From: Roseovarius sp. M141
Lineage (GTDB): Bacteria; Pseudomonadota; Alphaproteobacteria; Rhodobacterales; Rhodobacteraceae
Length of the DNA stretch: 64,000 nucleotides
Direction of reading: 5' to 3'
NCBI RefSeq assembly: GCF_024355225.1
Contig: NZ_VCNH01000008.1
Location: 3,162,001 to 3,226,000, forward strand
In this document: positions 44,261 through 52,919 of the stretch, in pieces
Position numbering within the stretch: position 1 is the first letter of the stretch
Layout of the letters: each line of letters opens with the position of its first letter
Program-made: the position numbers and the translations under genes
The notes under the pieces: model-generated
The model's input: only the letters and a program-made list of their open reading frames with translations
What the model was told of the DNA's origin: nothing
Databases searched by the model: none

Positions 44261-46210
44261 CTACCTCAGCGCGCCGGAGGATTTCAGCGCCGCCGCCTTG
44301 TCCGCGTTGACCCACCAGAAATCCAGCACGCCCAGCGCGTAGGGCGGCATCTTTTCGGGATGCTCGAACATGTCCCAATAGGCGACCCAATGGGCATCAT
44401 TATACCAGGCGGGAACCATGAACAGCTCGTAGCGCAACGCCCGGTCCAGCGCCATCAGTGCCGCGTCCTGCGTCTGCTGATCGTCCGTCTCCAGCGCCGC
44501 GTCAATGATCGCATCGACCATCGGGCTGGCCAGCCCGGCGGGGTTGAACAGGCTAAATGCCGCCTCCTGGCTGCCAAAGCGTTGCATCAGTCCCGTACCG
44601 GGCTGCAAAAATGACGCATAACTGCCGAACACCAGATCATAGTCGCGGTCGCGGCTGCGCAGGGTGTATTGCGACGGATCGATCTTCTCCATCTTGGCGT
44701 CGATACCCATGGCGCGCAGGTTCTGCACGAAATTCTCGACCACCGCACCGATGGTGGCGGACCCCGATGACGGGATGGGAAATTCAAGGCTCAGGTGCGT
44801 GCCATCCGCATTTTGGCGCATGCCATCCGCACCCACGGGCCAGCCAGCCTCGTCCAGCAGACCCATCGCACGGCGCAGGTTGCGCCGGTCGTTCAGGCGA
44901 CCGGCATCCGAGGCGTGCGGCATCACCGCAGGCTCGGTCAGCATCTCGGGCGGGATCACGTCGCCAAGGCTTTGCAGCAGGTCCAGTTCGGCCCCTTCGG
45001 GCGCGCCTATCGCTTGCAGCGGGGTGTCCTGAACAAAGGATTCGCGCTGCTTGAACAGACCATATTGCAGACTCTCGTTCGTCCATTCAAAGTTGAAGGC
45101 CAGCGCGATCGCCTGCCGCACGCGTTTGTCCTTCAGCGTCTCGCGACCAAGGTTAAAGATGATCCCCGAGGGGCTGGGCGGTGTGCCGTCAGGCAGGTCC
45201 TCCAGCTTGACCCATCCCTTTTGCACGGCGGGAAAATCATACCCCGTCGCCCATGTTTTCGAATTCGTCTCTTGGCGGAATGTGTATTCGCCCGCGGTAA
45301 ACGCCTGAAACGCGGCAGAATCGTCGGTAAAATATTCGATCCGGATAGTGTCGAAATTATGCCGCCCCACATTGATCGGCAGATCGCGGCCCCAATAGTC
45401 GGGGTTGCGCTTGTACACGATACGCCGGTTCACCTCGGCCTTGTCCATCATGTACGGTCCCGATCCGGGCGCCGCATCAAGGCGCGGCTCGTCCAGACGC
45501 GCGCCGGTTTCCTCGTACCATGCCTTGGGAAACACCGGCACGGCGCCCACCTGATCGACCAGCGACCGACGCGAAATACCGGGGGCGAAGGTGAATTTGA
45601 CGGTGTGATCGTCCAGCGCCTCGGCGCCGGTCACCCGGCGCCTGACCCCATCGGCATAGGATTGCAGCCCCTGGTCCAGAAACAGGTTGTGCGAAAAGAC
45701 CACGTCATGCGCGGTGACGGGCGTGCCGTCGGAAAACCGCGCTTCGGGGCGCATGTGAAAAATTACCCAGTTTTTTCCCGCATCATATTCCAGGCTTTCG
45801 GCCAACAGACCGTAGGATTCGCCATAGGTGTCCGCCGGCAGCCCCTCGCTGGTGGCGGGCATTTCCCCCAGAAGGCTTTCATACACCATCCACGAATAGG
45901 CCCCGGCGCGGCCCTTGCGCGAATAAGGGTTCATCGAATCAAAAGTGCCGGACGCATCCAGCGCGATTTCCCCGCCTTTGGGCGCATCGGGATTGACGTA
46001 ATCGAAATGCGTGAAATCGGCGGGATATTTCAGATCGCCAAAATAGCTGTACCCGTGGGAGCGGGTAATCTCGCCATCCGCATCCTGCGCCAGCGCGCCC
46101 TGCGCCGCCAGCGCGGCAATCGCCAGCCCGGTCAGGGCGGCACGAAACAGGCCGGACATGCCGAATGGCGCTGCGCTAGCGCGGGACGTGGCAGTGTTTC
46201 GCTGGGGCAT
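44261..46210 (-). CDS. yejA: Extracellular peptide-binding protein (YejA)
   Basis: This is a 649-residue family 5 solute-binding protein. A signal peptide (hydrophobic core [19 protein letters not shown]) ends near residue 42. [29 protein letters not shown] is the typical YejA N-terminus, cited here by its start only. ATG 46210 is preferred (GAGGA five bases upstream), but ATGs at 46216 and 46222 are possible. It should capture oligopeptides (or microcin C-like compounds) in the periplasm for the Yej importer. Confidence 0.9.
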   Translation of the reverse strand: MPQRNTATSRASAAPFGMSGLFRAALTGLAIAALAAQGALAQDADGEITRSHGYSYFGDLKYPADFTHFDYVNPDAPKGGEIALDASGTFDSMNPYSRKGRAGAYSWMVYESLLGEMPATSEGLPADTYGESYGLLAESLEYDAGKNWVIFHMRPEARFSDGTPVTAHDVVFSHNLFLDQGLQSYADGVRRRVTGAEALDDHTVKFTFAPGISRRSLVDQVGAVPVFPKAWYEETGARLDEPRLDAAPGSGPYMMDKAEVNRRIVYKRNPDYWGRDLPINVGRHNFDTIRIEYFTDDSAAFQAFTAGEYTFRQETNSKTWATGYDFPAVQKGWVKLEDLPDGTPPSPSGIIFNLGRETLKDKRVRQAIALAFNFEWTNESLQYGLFKQRESFVQDTPLQAIGAPEGAELDLLQSLGDVIPPEMLTEPAVMPHASDAGRLNDRRNLRRAMGLLDEAGWPVGADGMRQNADGTHLSLEFPIPSSGSATIGAVVENFVQNLRAMGIDAKMEKIDPSQYTLRSRDRDYDLVFGSYASFLQPGTGLMQRFGSQEAAFSLFNPAGLASPMVDAIIDAALETDDQQTQDAALMALDRALRYELFMVPAWYNDAHWVAYWDMFEHPEKMPPYALGVLDFWWVNADKAAALKSSGALR

Positions 46211-46342
46211 GGGCATCCTCATTGAGTGAACCGCACCGCGCGCCAAAGCGTCGGGCATCTTGCCGCAAGCTACCGGAGCGGGGCCATAACATTCAAGCAC
46301 CGAAAGCGGATGGCGGCGTCAGCCCACCATACGTTTACTGCG

Positions 46343-46374
46343 GAAAAAGAAAAAGAGCGGCCCAACTGGACCGC
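46343..46374 (-). terminator. Terminator after the CycM-type cytochrome gene
   Basis: On the minus strand GCGGTCC pairs with GGGCCGC (one wobble) across AGTT and is followed by TCTTTTTCTTTTT. It lies 31 bases beyond the stop at 46405 and is a classic intrinsic terminator. Confidence 0.85.
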
Positions 46375-46404
46375 CCCTGAATTTCCACGCCAGGGCGCCT
46401 GCGC

Positions 46405-46926
46405 TCAGCCGCCGAAAGTTGCCAGATAGGCGATCAGATTGGCGCGGTCATCAACACTTTTCAGACCGGAAAACCCCATGGCGGTGCCCGGAGCGTAGCC
46501 TGCCGGATTTTCCAGAAATCCGCTCAGATGCTCGGGCGTCCAGACGTCGACGACCTTTTCCAGCGCACCGGAATAGCCAAAGCCTTCGGCGGCATCCACA
46601 TCGCGCCCGACGACACCATACAGATAGGGACCTGTAGAATTGGCGCCCTGTTCCAGCTGGTGGCAGGCCTTGCACTTGTTAAAGACGCGCTCGCCCTTGC
46701 CGGCATCGGCCGATGCATAGACCTCATCAAAGGTGGGACCGGCTGTCTCCTCGACGCCGCTATCGTCATCATCTGTGCCGATCAAATACCCCTGCATCAC
46801 TTCTTCGCCGTGAAGGCCGACGCGCGAGGCGTACACTTCTTCGGCCACGAATTTGCCCAGAAGGAAAACCAGAAACGCGCCGCAGAAGCCGCCCAGAACC
46901 TTGGTGAGTGTCATTGTGTCGAACAT
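46405..46926 (-). CDS. Membrane-anchored cytochrome c (CycM type)
   Basis: This is a 173-residue protein with an uncleaved N-terminal membrane helix (VLGGFCGAFLVFLLGKFVA), an acidic linker (DDDDSGVEE) and a c-type haem domain with CKACH (Cys85-Cys88-His89). The probable axial Met is in GTAMGF. CycM/cytochrome c-552-type proteins carry electrons from the bc1 complex to oxidases within the membrane plane. It is divergent from the prephenate dehydratase gene. Confidence 0.88.
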   Translation of the reverse strand: MFDTMTLTKVLGGFCGAFLVFLLGKFVAEEVYASRVGLHGEEVMQGYLIGTDDDDSGVEETAGPTFDEVYASADAGKGERVFNKCKACHQLEQGANSTGPYLYGVVGRDVDAAEGFGYSGALEKVVDVWTPEHLSGFLENPAGYAPGTAMGFSGLKSVDDRANLIAYLATFGG

Positions 46927-47069
46927 GTACCCGCTTCCATTTGATATCCTTTGGCCGCGTATCTATCCGCTTCCCCTCCCCTTGCGCAAGGTATAGTTTG
47001 CGCGACCAAGTGCCCGCCCCCGCCCGTTTTACGTCGCCCGGCGGGCCCGAAACGCAAGGACGCCGGACC

Positions 47070-47903
47070 ATGACCCAGACCATCGCCTTTCAGGGAGAGC
47101 CCGGCGCCTATTCGCATCAGGCCTGCCGCGAAACATATCCCGGTGCCGCCGCCCTGCCCTGCCGCACCTTCGAGGACGCAATCGAGGCGGTGCGCGGCGG
47201 CACTGCGGATCTGGCGATGCTGCCGGTTGAAAACTCGACTTTCGGGCGCGTGGCCGACATCCACCACCTGTTGCCGGGCAGCGGTCTGCACATCATCGCC
47301 GAAGCGTTCGTTCGGGTGCGCATCGCCCTTCTGGCGCTGCCGGGCACAAAGCTGGCCGATATCGAGCAGGCGATGAGCCACCCGATGCTGCTGGGCCAGT
47401 GTCGCGGATTTCTGGAAGCCCACGGCATCAAACGTATCACCGGCGCCGACACTGCCGGATCTGCCCGGCAGGTCGCCGAGACCGCCGTACCCGAAACCGC
47501 CGCATTGGCCAGCGCGCTGGCCGGCGAAATCTATGGGCTGGATACGCTGGCGGACGGGATCGAGGATGAGGGCGACAATACCACCCGGTTTCTGGTCATG
47601 GCGCCCGCACCTGATCTGGCCCGGCGCGGCGACGCGGGAATGATGACCAGCCTGGTCTTTACCGTGCGCAACATTCCCGCCGCGCTTTACAAGGCGATGG
47701 GCGGGTTCGCCACCAACGGCGTCAACATGACCAAGCTGGAAAGCTACATGGTTGGCGGATCGTTCTCGGCAACGCAGTTCTATGCCGACATCGAAGGGCA
47801 CCCGGAGGACGCAAATGTTGCATTGGCGCTGGAGGAACTGGAATATTTCACCAGCCAGATGAACATTCTTGGCGTTTACCCGCGCGATCCGCGCAGAGAC
47901 TGA
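47070..47903 (+). CDS. pheA: Prephenate dehydratase
   Basis: This is a 277-residue single-function prephenate dehydratase, without a chorismate mutase domain. The catalytic domain (about 1-180) has FQGEPGAYSH, LPVENSTFGR and NTTRFLV, where Thr-Arg is the active pair. The C-terminal ACT domain (about 195-270, with KLESYMVGG) should bind phenylalanine for feedback. It makes phenylpyruvate for phenylalanine synthesis. AAGGA lies upstream of the ATG. Confidence 0.93.
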   Translation: MTQTIAFQGEPGAYSHQACRETYPGAAALPCRTFEDAIEAVRGGTADLAMLPVENSTFGRVADIHHLLPGSGLHIIAEAFVRVRIALLALPGTKLADIEQAMSHPMLLGQCRGFLEAHGIKRITGADTAGSARQVAETAVPETAALASALAGEIYGLDTLADGIEDEGDNTTRFLVMAPAPDLARRGDAGMMTSLVFTVRNIPAALYKAMGGFATNGVNMTKLESYMVGGSFSATQFYADIEGHPEDANVALALEELEYFTSQMNILGVYPRDPRRD

Positions 47904-47932
47904 CCAAGCCATTGATTTTAGGATAATTTGAT

Positions 47933-47961
47933 GGCCCGCCTTACGTTTTGGCGGGCCTTTT
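47933..47961 (+). terminator. Terminator after pheA
   Basis: This is a perfect eight-base-pair stem (GGCCCGCC with GGCGGGCC) around a nine-base loop, followed by TTTT. It lies 29 bases after the stop. Confidence 0.85.
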
Positions 47962-48156
47962 CACACGTCCGCGCCGCCGAGATTGATCACGGTTGCGACG
48001 CCCCGCGTCACTCGGGCGTGTCCGCAGGCGCGCGCGGAATCACAGAGCGGCGAGGCAGGTTCCCGGAGCGCGCCGATCGGTTCATACTTGGGGTATGGCA
48101 ACGCGGCACTGACGTCGCGCATCCCAGAAGATCAATTTGAAAAGGAAGGATAAAAA

Positions 48157-48669
48157 ATGAAACGCATCGCACTGGCTGCCCTCATCGCTGCCGCCGCCAC
48201 ACCGGCCCTTGCCATACCCGTCATTTCACTGGACCAGACGGTTATCAGCGCACGGGATACCGAAGATCGTAAAAGCGGCTTCCAGATCGGCATGCGGGAT
48301 ATCGAAGACCGCAAAGGCGGTTTCCAGATCGGCATGCGGGATATCGAAGACCGCAAAGACGGTTTCCAGATCGGTATGCGGGATATCGAAGACCGCAAAG
48401 GCGGCTTCCAGATCGGCATGCGGGATATCGAAGACCGCAAAGACGGCTTCCAGATCGGCATGCGGGATATTGAAGACCGCAAAGGCGGCTTCCAGATCGG
48501 CATGCGGGATATCGAAGACCGCAAAGACGGCTTCCAAATCGGCATGCGGGATATCGAAGACCGCAAAGGCGGCTTCCAGATCGGCATGCGGGATATCGAA
48601 GACCGCAAAGACGGCTTCCAGATCGGCATGCGGGATATCGAAGACCGCAAGACCAACGATTTGATCTGA
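48157..48669 (+). CDS. Secreted protein of tandem 14-residue repeats, unknown function
   Basis: This encodes a 170-residue protein. Residues 1-19 are a clear Sec signal peptide (MKRIALAALIAAAATPALA). A 21-residue spacer with a degenerate unit (RDTEDRKS) follows, then nine perfect-length units GFQIGMRDIEDRK plus one variable residue (G, D, G, D, G, D, G, D, T), and a short tail NDLI. Within each unit F, I, M and I alternate with polar residues, as in a beta strand, followed by a charged turn. The plus-strand reading is preferred because it has AAGGAAGG just upstream and a signal peptide; several other frames are open only because 42 is a multiple of three. It stands alone between two hairpins. 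I recognise no family. Confidence 0.82.
   Translation: MKRIALAALIAAAATPALAIPVISLDQTVISARDTEDRKSGFQIGMRDIEDRKGGFQIGMRDIEDRKDGFQIGMRDIEDRKGGFQIGMRDIEDRKDGFQIGMRDIEDRKGGFQIGMRDIEDRKDGFQIGMRDIEDRKGGFQIGMRDIEDRKDGFQIGMRDIEDRKTNDLI
48277..48654 (+). repeat. Nine tandem 42-bp repeats
   Basis: Nine contiguous 42-base units lie inside the coding region with no spacers. They differ from one another at only a few positions: the alternating GGC/GAC last codon, GGT for GGC in units 2 and 3, one GGT, one ATT, one CAA, and the diverged last codon of unit 9. The alternation gives an 84-base superunit repeated four times plus one extra. A partial, decayed unit precedes the array at about 48253-48276. Confidence 0.95.
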
Positions 48670-48682
48670 CCTTGGCAATCAT

Positions 48683-48711
48683 GGCAGGCGCTGCTCAGTG
48701 TGGCGCCTGCC
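48683..48711 (+). terminator. Hairpin after the repeat protein gene
   Basis: GGCAGGCGC pairs perfectly with GCGCCTGCC over an 11-base loop, 13 bases after the stop. Only GCAGTTTG follows, so the U run is weak. Confidence 0.5.
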
Positions 48712-48770
48712 GCAGTTTGCGCAATGTCGGGTATGGAGAGCGGCCCGATTCCCGGTCTGGCCGATCCGGC

Positions 48771-49238
48771 TCAGGCGCGGCGCAGATACCGATCTTCCAG
48801 ATCCCTGGCAAACGTGGCTGTGCGAATCTCGAACCGCTTGGTGACGTTTGTGCGGGCCAGTTTCAGCGATTGAACCATCAGGCGCGCCGAAATGGTCCGG
48901 GGCTTCAGATCAGCAGCCAGCGCCATGCGCGTACGGCCGCGGGATAGCGACACCAATTCGACCTCGACATCGCAATCAAGCGATTTGGACGTCGCGGCAA
49001 AGCGCATGAGCGTCGGCGGCTCATAGCAGATCATTTCCAGCCGCAAATGGCGGCGTTTGCCGCGCAGGTCGAACGCGGTATCCCACACGATGCCGGGCGC
49101 GGGCGGGGTCTTGTCTATGGTGCGCTCTACGTCCGCGCCGCGCCGCTGCAACGACCGCTCAAGCACGGCAAAATCCGAAATCTGCGAAAAGGCGTAGTCG
49201 ATAGGTGCTTCGATATCTTCGCGTGTCTCGAACTTCAT
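48771..49238 (-). CDS. SRPBCC (START-like) family protein
   Basis: This is a 155-residue single-domain protein. KFETREDIEAPIDYAFSQISDF at the start (only its beginning cited) and the alternating strands followed by a long C-terminal helix fit the SRPBCC/polyketide cyclase-like fold. This fold has a deep hydrophobic cavity for a lipid-like or aromatic ligand. Substrate and role are unknown. It follows nudC by 65 bases on the same strand. Confidence 0.78.
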   Translation of the reverse strand: MKFETREDIEAPIDYAFSQISDFAVLERSLQRRGADVERTIDKTPPAPGIVWDTAFDLRGKRRHLRLEMICYEPPTLMRFAATSKSLDCDVEVELVSLSRGRTRMALAADLKPRTISARLMVQSLKLARTNVTKRFEIRTATFARDLEDRYLRRA

Positions 49239-49303
49239 ATGGGTATCCTGCTCAATTCAATTGCCTCGCGCCATACATGCAGGCCGGGGCGGTTACTGTT
49301 GCC

Positions 49304-50272
49304 TCAATCCAGCCGGTCCGCAAGCCAGTTGGATAGCAAAAACTGCGCGATTGCGCCCCGCCGCGCGGGGGCCAAAAACGCGTGGCGCCCCGCAAATGCC
49401 TCCATCATATCCTCGCGGGTGACCCAGACCGCATCTTCGATTTCGGTGGGATCAACAGTGATGTCGCGGCCGAGTGCGGTGCCGTAGCAGCCCATCATCA
49501 GCGAGGCTGGAAACGGCCAGGGCTGGCTGGCCAGATAGCCGACTTCGCCGACCTTGATCGCCGTCTCTTCATGGACTTCGCGGCGCACGGCGGCCTCGAT
49601 GGTTTCGCCCGGTTCGACAAATCCAGCCAGCAGCGAGTACATTCCCTCGGGCCAGCCGGGAGAGCGGCCCAGAAGCGCCGAGTTTCCATGTGTTATCAGC
49701 ATGATGACGACCGGATCAGTGCGCGGGAAATGGGGCGCGGCGCAGACCGGGCAGCGGCGCTGCCAACCCGCCATCGATATATCGCTGGGCGCACCGCAGC
49801 AGGCGCAGAACCCGTGGCTGTCGTGCCAGCCGAAAAGACCCCGCGCCGTCGCCGCCAATTCGGCATCGCGCGGGGTGAGCAAGGTCATGATGCGGCGCAG
49901 TTCCGCGAAAATGAACGTCTCGGGCAAGGCCGGATGACGCTGCTCGCTGGGATCCAGGAAGCTGTTCAACGTGCCTGTATCCTGCCCCTCGGGCACCCAG
50001 TGCGAGATGTCATGCACCAGGATCAACGGCCCCGTGCCCCCCTCGCGCCCCAGCAAAATGCGGCGCGTCCCGGCCAGTACCGGATGATCAGGCCGCAATC
50101 GTACCAGCGGCGCCAACGCACCCGCATACACCAACGGCTTGCCGCGCCACATCAGGATCGTTTCGGCGCCCAGCTCGGCGATGGCTCGGTCCAGTTGTGC
50201 CGCGTTCCCGCGCAGATGCGCCGCGCGGTCCAGCGCCGCCCCTGCGAATGTCACGCCCTCGGCCAATTTCAC
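49304..50272 (-). CDS. nudC: NAD(H) pyrophosphatase NudC
   Basis: This is a 322-residue Nudix hydrolase. The zinc ribbon is CACCGAPS...CPVCAAPHF (about residues 160-190). The Nudix box GFVEPGETIEAAVRREVHEE is complete, with REVHEE holding the metals. SQPWPFPASLMMG after the box is the SQPWPFPxS motif that marks the NADH/deNADding subgroup. It splits NAD(H) to NMN(H) and AMP and can remove NAD caps from RNA. The start is GTG 50272 with GGGAG six bases upstream. Confidence 0.92.
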   Translation of the reverse strand: MKLAEGVTFAGAALDRAAHLRGNAAQLDRAIAELGAETILMWRGKPLVYAGALAPLVRLRPDHPVLAGTRRILLGREGGTGPLILVHDISHWVPEGQDTGTLNSFLDPSEQRHPALPETFIFAELRRIMTLLTPRDAELAATARGLFGWHDSHGFCACCGAPSDISMAGWQRRCPVCAAPHFPRTDPVVIMLITHGNSALLGRSPGWPEGMYSLLAGFVEPGETIEAAVRREVHEETAIKVGEVGYLASQPWPFPASLMMGCYGTALGRDITVDPTEIEDAVWVTREDMMEAFAGRHAFLAPARRGAIAQFLLSNWLADRLD

Positions 50273-50489
50273 ATGCGTCTCCCTTGCCTCGCCGCCTGCG
50301 CATCCCGTGCCATGCCCCCCACTGCCGCGCAAGCGGGGTAACATGGCAGCAACAGGCGTCGCCAAATATGCCACACTCGCCTATGGGTTGTATAAAACTG
50401 TGGATAACATCCAAGGCTGTGATAAAACCTAACTGTGCCCAGACATGGCCGAAATGGGCAATCCCGCCCAGCCCCCTTCGGGAAAGAGA

Positions 50490-52403
50490 ATGAACGCACA
50501 GCTCCCCCTTGCCACGCCGCATACCGCCGTTGAGGCGGTCGAAGATGTGTCCTTGCAGCTGCGCCTTCTTGGGACAACCGATCTGCATGCGCATTTGCTA
50601 CCGTATGATTATTACGCCGACGAGGGCGGGCGCCCCTATGGTCTGTCGCGCACCGCGACGCTGATCAGCGCGGCCCGGTCCGAGGTGGCCAATACGATGC
50701 TGTTCGACAATGGCGACGCGCTTCAGGGCACCCCTGTTGGCGACGTCACCGGCCAATTCGGCAGCGGCTGGCGCGGCCCCAACCCTGTCATCGACGCGAT
50801 GAACCGGCTGAACTATGACGCCGCGAGCCTTGGCAATCACGAATTCAACTTCGGCCTCGACTGGCTGGACCGGGCATTGGCCGATGCCACCTTTCCCTTC
50901 ACCTGCGCCAATGTGGTCGCGCATCCGGGCGCAGCGCCGACGGGCAGTTACCTGCCGCCCTACCTTCTGCTGCCACGGCGCGTTTGTGACGCGACCGGGC
51001 AGATGCATGACCTGACGCTGGGCGTCATCGGGCTGGTGCCGCCGCAGATCAACATCTGGGACAAGGCGCATCTGGCGGGGCATCTGTGTGCGCGCGACAT
51101 GGTCGAGACTGCGCGCGACATGGTCCCGAAGGTGCGCGCCGCCGGCGCCGATCTGGTGCTGCTGCTGGCCCATACCGGCATCGACACCGCCGCGCCTCAG
51201 CCGATGGCAGAGAATGCAGCCCTGGCGCTGGCGGCCATTCCGGGGGTCGATGCCATCATGGCCGGACACAGCCACGATCTGTTCCCACAGCCCGGACGCG
51301 CGGACGCGGCGGGCGGCGTCGATCATGAGGTTGGCGCGCTGAACGGCACGCCCGCGCTGATGGCTGGCGCCTACGGCTCGCATCTGGGTGTCATGGACCT
51401 GACGCTGACACGCCGGGGCGGGCGCTGGGGCATCACCGCCCATCGCTGCGGATTGCGCGCGGTCGCAACGCCGTGTGCGCAGCCGGCCATCCCGCCCGAC
51501 CCCGAAATGTCCAACGCGGTGCGCGCCGCACACACCATCACGCTGCGCCATATGCGCAAGCCGATCGGGCACTGCGCGCAGCGCCTCCACAGCTATCTTG
51601 CGCTGGCGCGGCCAGATCCGTCGGTGGCAGCTGTCAACCTGCTACAGCAGCGCATCCTGTCGCGCGCCGTTGCCGGCACCGCGCATGAAGGGCTGCCGAT
51701 CCTGTCCGCAACCCCGGCGTTCAAGACAGGCGGGCGCGGCGGGCCACTGAATTTCAGCGATATACCTGCCGGGCCGGTTTCGCTGCGCCACGCAGCCGAT
51801 CTTTACTCCTTGCCGAACCATCTGTGCGGTCTGCTGATCACCGGCGCCGAGCTGCACGAGTGGCTGGAGCGTTCCGCGATCTGCTTTGCCACGCAGAGGG
51901 CGGATACGCCCGAGGCGATGCTGCGCGATCCCGCCGTGCCAGGGCATGATTTTGATGTCATTGCCGGGCTGACCTACCAGATCGATTTATCGGCGCCGCC
52001 GCGCTATGACCGCAACGGCGCGCTGATCAATGCCGATACGCGGCGCATCCGCAAATTGCGCCATGTCGGCCGACCGCTGGACCCGGTGGACAGGTTTCTG
52101 CTGGCGACCAGCACCTATCGCGCACAAGGCGGAGGCGCCTATAGCCCGATGCGCGGGGGCAACGTCGTGCACGCGTCCGACCGCCTTGTGCGCGACGAGC
52201 TGGCCGATGAAATCGCGCGCGCGCCGCTGGCCGTTCCGGATGATTACAGCGCAAACTGGCGTTTTCATCCCATGCCCGGCAACGCGGTCATGCTAGATAC
52301 CGGCCCGGCCCTGCGCAGCGATCCCGCCGCGCTGACAGGCCCGGGCGTCGAGGATATGGGCCTGACCCAAGATGGCTTCCTGCGGTTGCGCATTTCGCTC
52401 TGA
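50490..52403 (+). CDS. 2',3'-cyclic-nucleotide 2'-phosphodiesterase/5'-nucleotidase-family enzyme
   Basis: This is a protein of about 637 residues with a calcineurin-type metallophosphoesterase domain (GTTDLHAHLLPYDYY; FDNGDALQG; SLGNHEFNFG; AGHSHDLFP) and a C-terminal 5'-nucleotidase domain (about 350-620). The layout is that of CpdB. ATG 50490 is taken; an ATG at 50445 is also possible. Unusually no Sec signal peptide precedes the domain with either start, whereas E. coli CpdB is periplasmic, so this one may be cytoplasmic or exported in another way. It should release phosphate from cyclic or 3'-nucleotides. Confidence 0.88.
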   Translation: MNAQLPLATPHTAVEAVEDVSLQLRLLGTTDLHAHLLPYDYYADEGGRPYGLSRTATLISAARSEVANTMLFDNGDALQGTPVGDVTGQFGSGWRGPNPVIDAMNRLNYDAASLGNHEFNFGLDWLDRALADATFPFTCANVVAHPGAAPTGSYLPPYLLLPRRVCDATGQMHDLTLGVIGLVPPQINIWDKAHLAGHLCARDMVETARDMVPKVRAAGADLVLLLAHTGIDTAAPQPMAENAALALAAIPGVDAIMAGHSHDLFPQPGRADAAGGVDHEVGALNGTPALMAGAYGSHLGVMDLTLTRRGGRWGITAHRCGLRAVATPCAQPAIPPDPEMSNAVRAAHTITLRHMRKPIGHCAQRLHSYLALARPDPSVAAVNLLQQRILSRAVAGTAHEGLPILSATPAFKTGGRGGPLNFSDIPAGPVSLRHAADLYSLPNHLCGLLITGAELHEWLERSAICFATQRADTPEAMLRDPAVPGHDFDVIAGLTYQIDLSAPPRYDRNGALINADTRRIRKLRHVGRPLDPVDRFLLATSTYRAQGGGAYSPMRGGNVVHASDRLVRDELADEIARAPLAVPDDYSANWRFHPMPGNAVMLDTGPALRSDPAALTGPGVEDMGLTQDGFLRLRISL

Positions 52404-52481
52404 CGTCCGGCCCGCGCTGTCCGCGCGTCCTGTCGTATCTGGCCGACGCGCGCTCTTTCCTTTGCCGTCCCCACCGCCCAT

Positions 52482-52886
52482 ATGTCCGGGATGAGCCAGC
52501 AGATACCCAGCCTCGACCAGATGGAACAGATCGCGCGCGACACCGTCGCAGCCCTGCCCGCGCCCTTTGCCGCCGCCGCGGCAGAGGTGGTGCTGCGAGT
52601 GCTGGATCTGCCAGACGCGGCCATGCTGGCCGATCTGGAGATGAACGATCCGCTGGCGTTGACCGGCCTTTACGAGGGCGTACCGATGACCGAAAAATCG
52701 ATATCCTACCCCTCGCCCTGGCCCGATACGGTCTGGTTGTTCCGACAGCCGATCCTGGCGGAGCTGGCGACGCGCGACAACGTAACCCTGCAAGAGCTTG
52801 TCGCCCATGTCACGATCCACGAATTCGCCCATCATTTCGGCTGGTCGGATGATGACATCGCCAGCATCGACCGCTGGTGGGAATAG
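52482..52886 (+). CDS. Small zincin-like metallopeptidase family protein
   Basis: This is a 134-residue protein with HEFAHHFG near the C-terminus, an HExxH zinc motif with the third ligand probably Asp or His shortly after. It matches the short bacterial family with minimal zincin fold (PF06262-like). The substrate is unknown. The start is uncertain between 52482 and 52491, neither with a good ribosome site. It follows the CpdB-like gene by 78 bases and is convergent with nadE. Confidence 0.82.
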   Translation: MSGMSQQIPSLDQMEQIARDTVAALPAPFAAAAAEVVLRVLDLPDAAMLADLEMNDPLALTGLYEGVPMTEKSISYPSPWPDTVWLFRQPILAELATRDNVTLQELVAHVTIHEFAHHFGWSDDDIASIDRWWE

Positions 52887-52919
52887 CCCGCGCGCCAGCG
52901 ATGCCGACGCGCATGCAAT

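Noticed and set aside
43030..44310. Long plus-strand open frame opposite yejE and yejB
   Set aside because: It has the Gln/His/Arg-rich composition typical of antisense frames in GC-rich genes and lies opposite two clear permease genes.
48277..48654. Regularly spaced repeats resembling a CRISPR array
   Set aside because: The 42-base units are contiguous, without unique spacers, and lie in frame in a protein-coding gene; no cas genes are near.
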